Part shown: in pieces, positions 7,173-10,711 of the stretch
How positions within the stretch are numbered: position 1 is the first letter of the stretch
How the letters are laid out: every line of letters begins with the position of its first letter
The notes under the pieces: generated by a model
The model's database searches: none
What the model saw: only the letters and a program-made list of their open reading frames with translations
What the model was told of the DNA's origin: nothing
Assembly (NCBI GenBank): GCA_000715855.1
Contig: KL571243.1
Location: 3,704 to 14,414 of the forward strand
Reading direction: 5' to 3'
Length of the DNA: 10,711 nucleotides
Source: Actinoplanes liguriensis
Lineage (GTDB): Bacteria; Actinomycetota; Actinomycetes; Mycobacteriales; Micromonosporaceae
Position numbers and translations under genes: made by a program

Positions 7173-8254
7173 ACACATCGGACAAACGAGGCCCGCTGCC
7201 GGAGACCCGGCGGGCCCGGCTGCTTCAGGCGCTCCAGCGCGACGGCGTGTTGCGGATCTCCGACCTGACCGAGACGCTCGGCGCGGCGGCCGTGACGATC
7301 CGCCGCGACATCGCCCAGCTCGCGGCGGAAGGCCTGGTCCGGCGGGTGCACGGCGGGGTGACGCTGCCCGGCGCCGCCCCTCTCGACGACGAGCCCGAGA
7401 TCACCTCGCTGGGCATGCTCGTGCCCTCGCTGGACTACTACTACCCCGCGGTCGCGCGTGGCGCGGAGGAGACGGCACGCGAGCTGGAGATGCGGATCGT
7501 GCTCCGCGGCTCGTCCTACGAGACCGAAGATGATCGCCCGCAACTGGTGCGGCTCGTCGACCAGGGCGTGGACGCGTTGATCGTCGCGCCGCGGATGGAC
7601 GTGCCGACCGCGGGCCGCACCATCGACTGGCTGGCCGGCACCGGTCTTCCGGTCGTGCTCCTGGAACGCACCGCGGCGACCGGGCCGTTCCACGTCGCCC
7701 TGGAATCGGTGGTCACCGACCATGCGCTGGGGGCCGCCATGGCCGTACGCCATCTGGTCGAACTCGGTCATCGCCGGGTCGGCGTGGTGCTCGCCACCCC
7801 CAGTCCGACCCGTCCGCACGTGCATCGGGGCTGGCTGGAAGCGGTCACCGAGCTCGGGCTGGACGTCCGGGCCACGGTCGACGAGCAGGTGCCGGACGCG
7901 AAGAGCCCGGACTGCGTGGCCGCCCTCGACGCGGTCCTCGACCGGTGCCGGGACACCGGGACGACCGCGCTGCTCGTGCACGCCGACGCGGAGGCGATCG
8001 CGCTGGTGCAGCGGTGCGAGGAACGGCGGATCGCGGTGCCCGGGCAGCTGTCGGTGGTCGCCTACGACGACGAGGTGGCCGGACTGTTCAGCCCGGCGCT
8101 GACCGCGGTCCGGCCGCCGCGCCGGTCCATCGGAAGGGCGGCGGTGCGGCTGGTCGCCGACCGGCTCGCCGACCCGGAACGGCCGGCCCACCGCATGGTG
8201 ATCAGCCCGTCCCTGCGCCTGCGCGCCTCGACGGCCGCCCCGGCACCACAATGA
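7169..8254 (+). CDS. Transcriptional regulator: DeoR-type HTH fused to LacI-type sensor domain
   Basis: This 361-residue cytoplasmic regulator presumably controls the surrounding locus. Residues about 14-66 form a DeoR-type winged helix: LLQALQRDGVLRISDLTETL, then the recognition helix VTIRRDI (42-48) and the wing signature VRRVHGG (57-63). From about residue 80 the protein is instead a LacI/GalR-like periplasmic-binding fold: LGMLVPSLDYYYPAVARGAE, LVDQGVDALIVAPR, HLVELGHRRVGVV, and VVAYDDEVAG near the end, where LacI proteins contact the sugar. Classic DeoR proteins instead carry a sugar-phosphate sensor. The GTG start is well supported: AAGGAG (7155-7160) lies 8 nt upstream, and GTGA overlaps the stop of the lyase gene. 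The effector is probably a free sugar or oligosaccharide, and the sites repeated in the divergent promoter region are its likely operators. Both points are inference. Confidence 0.9.
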   Translation: MNTSDKRGPLPETRRARLLQALQRDGVLRISDLTETLGAAAVTIRRDIAQLAAEGLVRRVHGGVTLPGAAPLDDEPEITSLGMLVPSLDYYYPAVARGAEETARELEMRIVLRGSSYETEDDRPQLVRLVDQGVDALIVAPRMDVPTAGRTIDWLAGTGLPVVLLERTAATGPFHVALESVVTDHALGAAMAVRHLVELGHRRVGVVLATPSPTRPHVHRGWLEAVTELGLDVRATVDEQVPDAKSPDCVAALDAVLDRCRDTGTTALLVHADAEAIALVQRCEERRIAVPGQLSVVAYDDEVAGLFSPALTAVRPPRRSIGRAAVRLVADRLADPERPAHRMVISPSLRLRASTAAPAPQ

Positions 8255-8302
8255 TCACTTTCCGTCAGGCGATGATCATGTATATGGGTGGCGCCCGGTG
8301 GG

Positions 8303-8316
8303 TAGCGTAAACCGGC
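8303..8316 (+). promoter_or_regulatory. Probable -10 element giving a leaderless STAS mRNA
   Basis: TAGCGT at 8303-8308 fits the actinobacterial TANNNT -10 pattern and ends 8 nt before the ATG at 8317. Transcription would therefore begin at or next to the start codon. No Shine-Dalgarno sequence is visible before this ATG, which fits leaderless translation. A convincing -35 is not seen. Confidence 0.45.
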
Positions 8317-8649
8317 ATGACCACTGATGCCATCGTCACGTACCGGACCAGCGCCGACGGCAGCACGCTGGAGGCGACACTGCTCGCCCCCGAGCTGGAC
8401 GTGGACGTCGCCGACGAGTTACGCGACAACCTGGAGAAAGCGGTCGCCGGCTCACCATGCCGTCAGCTCTCGCTCGACCTGGCCGAGGTGACCTTCATCG
8501 ACTCGTACGCCATGGGCGCGCTCGTCGGCGTCCGCAACAGCGCGGCCGCCGAAGGGCTCACCATGGTGCTGACCCGGCCCTCCCCGCCGGTCCGCCAGGC
8601 GATCGAGGTAACCGGGCTCACCGAGGTCTTCGGCCTCGACCCGGTCTGA
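8317..8649 (+). CDS. STAS-domain anti-sigma factor antagonist (SpoIIAA/RsbV-like)
   Basis: This 110-residue protein is a single STAS domain, the normal size for SpoIIAA/RsbV/BldG-type antagonists. These bind a partner anti-sigma kinase when unphosphorylated and so release a sigma factor. The conserved core LSLDLAEVTFIDSYAMGALV is present, with Asp62-Ser63 at the position where the partner kinase phosphorylates the serine. An ELDVDVADELRDNLEKAV helix follows the first strands, and the C-terminus (VRQAIEVTGLTEVFGL) matches the family. No anti-sigma factor, phosphatase or sigma gene lies next to it, so its partners are encoded elsewhere. It begins 62 nt after the regulator gene and appears to have its own leaderless promoter, so it is probably functionally separate from the sugar locus. 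Its 3' side is occupied by a tandem repeat array. Confidence 0.9.
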   Translation: MTTDAIVTYRTSADGSTLEATLLAPELDVDVADELRDNLEKAVAGSPCRQLSLDLAEVTFIDSYAMGALVGVRNSAAAEGLTMVLTRPSPPVRQAIEVTGLTEVFGLDPV

Positions 8650-8653
8650 CCAC

Positions 8654-8930
8654 AGCCGCGCACAGTCTCAGTGAGCCGCACAGAGCTCCCCAGACCCGCG
8701 CGGAACCCGCAAAGAGCCGTGCTGACCTGCCCGCGCGAGGCCCCGCTGACCCGCGCGAGGCCCCGGCTGACCCGCGCGAGGCCCCCGCTGGCCCACACGA
8801 GGTCCCCGCTGGCCCGCGAGGTCCCCGCTGGCCCGCGCGAGGTCCCCGCTGGCCCGCGCGAGGCCCCCGCTGGCCCGCGCGAGATCCCGGCTAGCCCGCG
8901 CGAAGCCCTCGCGCATCTGCGCGGAGCCCC
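8654..8930. repeat. Tandem array of a 21-bp GC-rich unit with degenerate edges
   Basis: Nine recognisable units run from 8721 to 8910. Seven are exactly 21 bp (starting at 8745, 8766, 8787, 8827, 8848, 8869 and 8890), the first is 24 bp and the one at 8808 is 19 bp. Each reads GCTG(A/G)CCC, then GCGCGAGG, then (C/T)CCC plus one base. Central units are near-identical. Outer ones decay: 8911-8930 is a poor copy, and 8654-8720 contains pieces such as GACCCGCGCG that look like older copies. Because 21 is a multiple of three, several frames stay open as heptapeptide repeats on both strands, but no frame has a good ribosome site and the 19-bp unit shifts the phase, so coding is unlikely. It fills the gap between the STAS gene and the insertion sequence. 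Confidence 0.85.
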
Positions 8931-8942
8931 GCCCACCTCTTC

Positions 8943-8965
8943 GTTTCAAGCGGTCGTCGCAACAC
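8943..8965 (+). repeat. Left terminal inverted repeat of the IS30-family element
   Basis: It begins GTTTCAAG and ends GCAACAC. It pairs with the reverse complement of 10229-10251 at 20 of 23 positions. It ends 17 bp before the transposase GTG. Confidence 0.85.
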
Positions 8966-8982
8966 CTGGTTGATCTTGGGGT

Positions 8983-10248
8983 GTGTGGGTGGCGGGTCGT
9001 GTGGATGGTGAGGGTGCCGGATCGGCTGGGACGGGTCGGCGGCAGGCATTCTTGGATCTTGTGGCTGCGGGTGTGGGGACCAATGAGGCGTGCCGTCTGA
9101 CCGGCGTGAATCGCAAGACTGGTTATGAGTGGCGGCATCCGGGGTTCAAGCGGGCCAAACAGGGCCGGGCTCGGGAGCGTCAGCGTCTGCGGCGTGAGCA
9201 GGAACAGGCGGCCGCTGCGGCGCGGGCGGCTGCCAGGTCGGATCGGTTTCTGTCGCAGGACGAGCGGATCCGGATCGCTGATCTGGTCCGGGCCGGTGCC
9301 AGTCAGGCTGCGATCGCGGCCGCACTGGGCCGGTCACCGTCCACGATCAGTCGTGAGCTGCGCCGTAACCAGGACCCCGGCAGCGGCGACTACCACCCTT
9401 ACGCCGCGCAGCAGCACGCCGAACAACGCCGGCCACGCCCGAAACCGTCGAAACTGGCCGCCGGCCCGCGCCTGCACGCGGTCGTGCAGGCGATGCTGGA
9501 CAGCAAACACAGCCCGCAGCAGATCAGCAACCGGCTGCGCCGCGATCACCCCGAGCAGAGTGAGTGGCAGGTGTCGCACGAGACGATCTACCAGGGGATC
9601 TACGTCCAAGGCCGCGGCGAGCTACGCCGCGAGCTCACGACCGCGTTACGGACCGGCCGGACCGTACGCAAACCACATCGGCAACCCGGTGAGCGCCGGC
9701 AGCGCTTCGTCTCACCGATGGTCATGATCAGTGACCGGCCCGCCGAGGCCGAGGACCGAGCCCTGCCCGGACACTGGGAAGGCGACCTGATCATCGGCGA
9801 ACGCGGCCGATCCGCGATCGGCACCCTCGTCGAACGCACCACCCGCTACGTCCTGCTAGTCCGCCTGGGCAAAGACCGCTCCGCCGAACACGTCCGCGAC
9901 GCTCTCATCGCCACCGCCACAACCCTGCCCCAGCATCTGAAACAGTCACTGACCTGGGACCAGGGCGCGGAAATGGCCCTGCATCACGAGTTCAGCATGG
10001 CCACCGACATGCCGGTCTACTTCTGCGATCCGCACTCGCCCTGGCAACGCGGCTCGAACGAGAACACCAACGGGCTCCTGCGCCAGTACTTCCCGAAAGG
10101 CACCGACCTGGCCCAGCACACACCAGAACACCTCGCCTACGTCGCCGCCGAACTCAACGGCCGACCACGCATGACCCTCGGCTGGGACACCCCCGCCGAA
10201 CGCCTGGCTAAACTCCTTAAAACGGACTGTGTTGCAACCACCCCTTGA
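8983..10248 (+). CDS. IS30-family transposase
   Basis: This 421-residue enzyme cuts and joins the ends of its own element. Residues about 20-60 form an extra helix-turn-helix-like segment (AGVGTNEACRLTGVNRKTGY). The standard IS30 helix-turn-helix lies at about 85-125 (ERIRIADLVRAGASQAAIAA, then LGRSPSTISRELRRN). The catalytic core is complete: Asp268 in GHWEGDLIIGERG, Asp326 in LTWDQGAEM, and Glu360 in WQRGSNENTNGLLRQY, which gives the IS30 DD(33)E spacing. It ends inside the right inverted repeat, as is common for compact elements. The start is the first in-frame GTG with GGGG nearby; GTG at 8989 or 9001 is also possible. There are no internal stops, so it could be active. GC content looks slightly lower than in neighbouring genes in places. 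Confidence 0.93.
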   Translation: MWVAGRVDGEGAGSAGTGRRQAFLDLVAAGVGTNEACRLTGVNRKTGYEWRHPGFKRAKQGRARERQRLRREQEQAAAAARAAARSDRFLSQDERIRIADLVRAGASQAAIAAALGRSPSTISRELRRNQDPGSGDYHPYAAQQHAEQRRPRPKPSKLAAGPRLHAVVQAMLDSKHSPQQISNRLRRDHPEQSEWQVSHETIYQGIYVQGRGELRRELTTALRTGRTVRKPHRQPGERRQRFVSPMVMISDRPAEAEDRALPGHWEGDLIIGERGRSAIGTLVERTTRYVLLVRLGKDRSAEHVRDALIATATTLPQHLKQSLTWDQGAEMALHHEFSMATDMPVYFCDPHSPWQRGSNENTNGLLRQYFPKGTDLAQHTPEHLAYVAAELNGRPRMTLGWDTPAERLAKLLKTDCVATTP

Positions 10249-10251
10249 AAC
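10229..10251 (-). repeat. Right terminal inverted repeat of the IS30-family element
   Basis: Read on the minus strand it begins GTTTCAAGGGG and ends GCAACAC, matching the left end with three mismatches. The final transposase codons and stop (10246-10248) lie within it. Confidence 0.85.
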
Positions 10252-10317
10252 CGCCCCTCAGGGGGCTGACCGCCACCGCCCATTATCCCGGGAAAGGCCG
10301 CAAGATCGCCGGAGCCC

Positions 10318-10343
10318 TGTGGACAACCGCCGAGTGTGGACAA
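10318..10343 (-). promoter_or_regulatory. Pair of perfect DnaA boxes
   Basis: TGTGGACAA occurs at 10318-10326 and 10335-10343. The minus strand reads TTGTCCACA, the preferred DnaA box in GC-rich actinomycetes. Both face the same way, with starts 17 bp apart. They lie in the 183-bp non-coding gap between the insertion sequence and the TSUP gene. Two boxes are far fewer than an actinomycete oriC carries, so this would be a DnaA titration or regulatory site, or chance; it is not an origin. Confidence 0.4.
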
Positions 10344-10434
10344 CGAACCACGAAGGCGGCCGGTGTGGTAGCGGGCGACGCAGGACAACCGAAGTTGCAG
10401 CGGCGCGGGTCAGGCCGCTCCTAGCGGGCGCGAG

Positions 10435-10711
10435 TCAGGCAGCCTGCCACCAGAGGTAGATCGCGAGGCCGAACGCTGCGACAGCGATCGCGATCCGCAG
10501 GGGGCGTTCCGGGCTGCGGCGGACCACGGCCGGGCCGATCCAGGCGCCGAGCAGGCAGCCGGCGGCGAGCAGGGCCGCGGCGAGCCAGTGGACCGGGCCG
10601 GTCAGCGCGTAGAGGATCGCGGCGGCCAGGTTCGCGGCGCCCAGCACGACCGTCTTGACCGCGTTGGTGACCGCGAACGGCTCGACCGCGGCGACCGCCA
10701 TGGCCGCGAGT
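10435..10711 (-). CDS. TauE/SafE (TSUP) family membrane protein, C-terminal part
   Basis: About 92 residues are visible. The frame is still open at the right edge, so the Met at 10701 is internal and the true start lies outside the window. The segment begins LAAMAVAAVEPFAVTNAVKT and continues as the last half-repeat of a TSUP permease: VVLGAANLAAAILYALTGPV, then HWLAAALLAAGCLLGAWIGP, a short charged loop AVVRRSPERPLR, and a final helix ending LAIYLWWQAA. The NAVK motif, and the GxxxGAWIGP pattern that precedes the last loop and helix, are typical of this family, which exports or imports sulfite, sulfonates or other small organic anions. The substrate cannot be assigned. It is transcribed toward the IS element and has no visible link to the sugar locus. 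Confidence 0.83.
   Translation of the reverse strand, partial: LAAMAVAAVEPFAVTNAVKTVVLGAANLAAAILYALTGPVHWLAAALLAAGCLLGAWIGPAVVRRSPERPLRIAIAVAAFGLAIYLWWQAA

Larger units (their letters stand above)
8943..10251 (+). mobile_element. IS30-family insertion sequence, apparently complete
   Basis: This element of about 1.31 kb is bounded by 23-bp imperfect inverted repeats at 8943-8965 and 10229-10251. Both ends, read inward, match at 20 of 23 positions: GTTTCAAG, GGT, GT and GCAACAC are shared, separated by three single mismatches. One transposase gene fills the interior. No clean target duplication is seen; the flanks TCG and CCG match at only two of three bases if the outermost G/C pair is left outside. 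That suggests either an old insertion or loss of one flank by recombination. Its left end lies 12 bp from the tandem array. Confidence 0.85.

Noticed and set aside
7088..8251. 387-residue minus-strand frame opposite the regulator
   Set aside because: His/Arg/Gly-rich shadow of the clearly recognised regulator gene.
8721..8910. CRISPR array
   Set aside because: The units are directly adjacent with no unique spacers, and no cas genes are present.
8457..9138. Heptapeptide-repeat proteins on either strand across the tandem array
   Set aside because: Several frames are open only because the unit is 21 bp. None has a good ribosome site, the 19-bp unit breaks the phase, and some frames run into the STAS gene or the insertion sequence.
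10253..10266. GCCCC-TCAG-GGGGC hairpin as a terminator for the transposase
   Set aside because: The stem is only 5 bp, has no T-tract, and lies outside the insertion sequence, so it does not stand out in such GC-rich DNA.
10318..10343. Replication origin suggested by DnaA boxes
   Set aside because: Actinomycete origins hold many more boxes and sit beside dnaA/dnaN; here there are only two boxes and no such genes.

Overview
The window is very GC-rich, uses GTG starts, has tightly overlapping genes and carries TTGTCCACA-type DnaA boxes. This suggests a soil-type actinomycete chromosome, and the protein style fits Micromonosporaceae such as Actinoplanes. The genus is an impression, not something the sequence proves.

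Positions 1-8254 form one divergent carbohydrate-use locus. Leftward from an intergenic promoter region (about 5032-5252) run a DUF2264-family protein, a CUT1-type sugar-binding lipoprotein, two ABC permeases and the beginning of a small membrane protein resembling DUF624/YesL, cut by the left edge. Spacings are 10 nt, a 4-nt overlap, a 1-nt overlap and 5 nt, so this is one operon. Rightward run a heparinase II/III-like protein and a regulator that joins a DeoR-type DNA-binding domain to a LacI-type sugar-sensing domain, overlapping by 4 nt. The two presumed enzymes lack export signals. The simplest model is import of a short, probably uronate-containing oligosaccharide by the ABC transporter, followed by cleavage in the cytoplasm, with the regulator controlling both directions. 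No ATPase for the transporter is present, so a shared MsiK-type ATPase is expected elsewhere. The substrate is not known from the sequence.

Positions 8317-8649 encode an unlinked STAS-domain anti-sigma-factor antagonist, probably from a leaderless mRNA. Its 3' flank (about 8654-8930) is a tandem array of a 21-bp GC-rich unit that decays at both ends and appears non-coding. An intact IS30-family insertion sequence with 23-bp terminal inverted repeats (8943-10251) lies 12 bp beyond the array. The 183-bp gap after it holds two perfect DnaA boxes 17 bp apart. The right edge holds the C-terminal part of a leftward TauE/SafE-type (TSUP) membrane protein.
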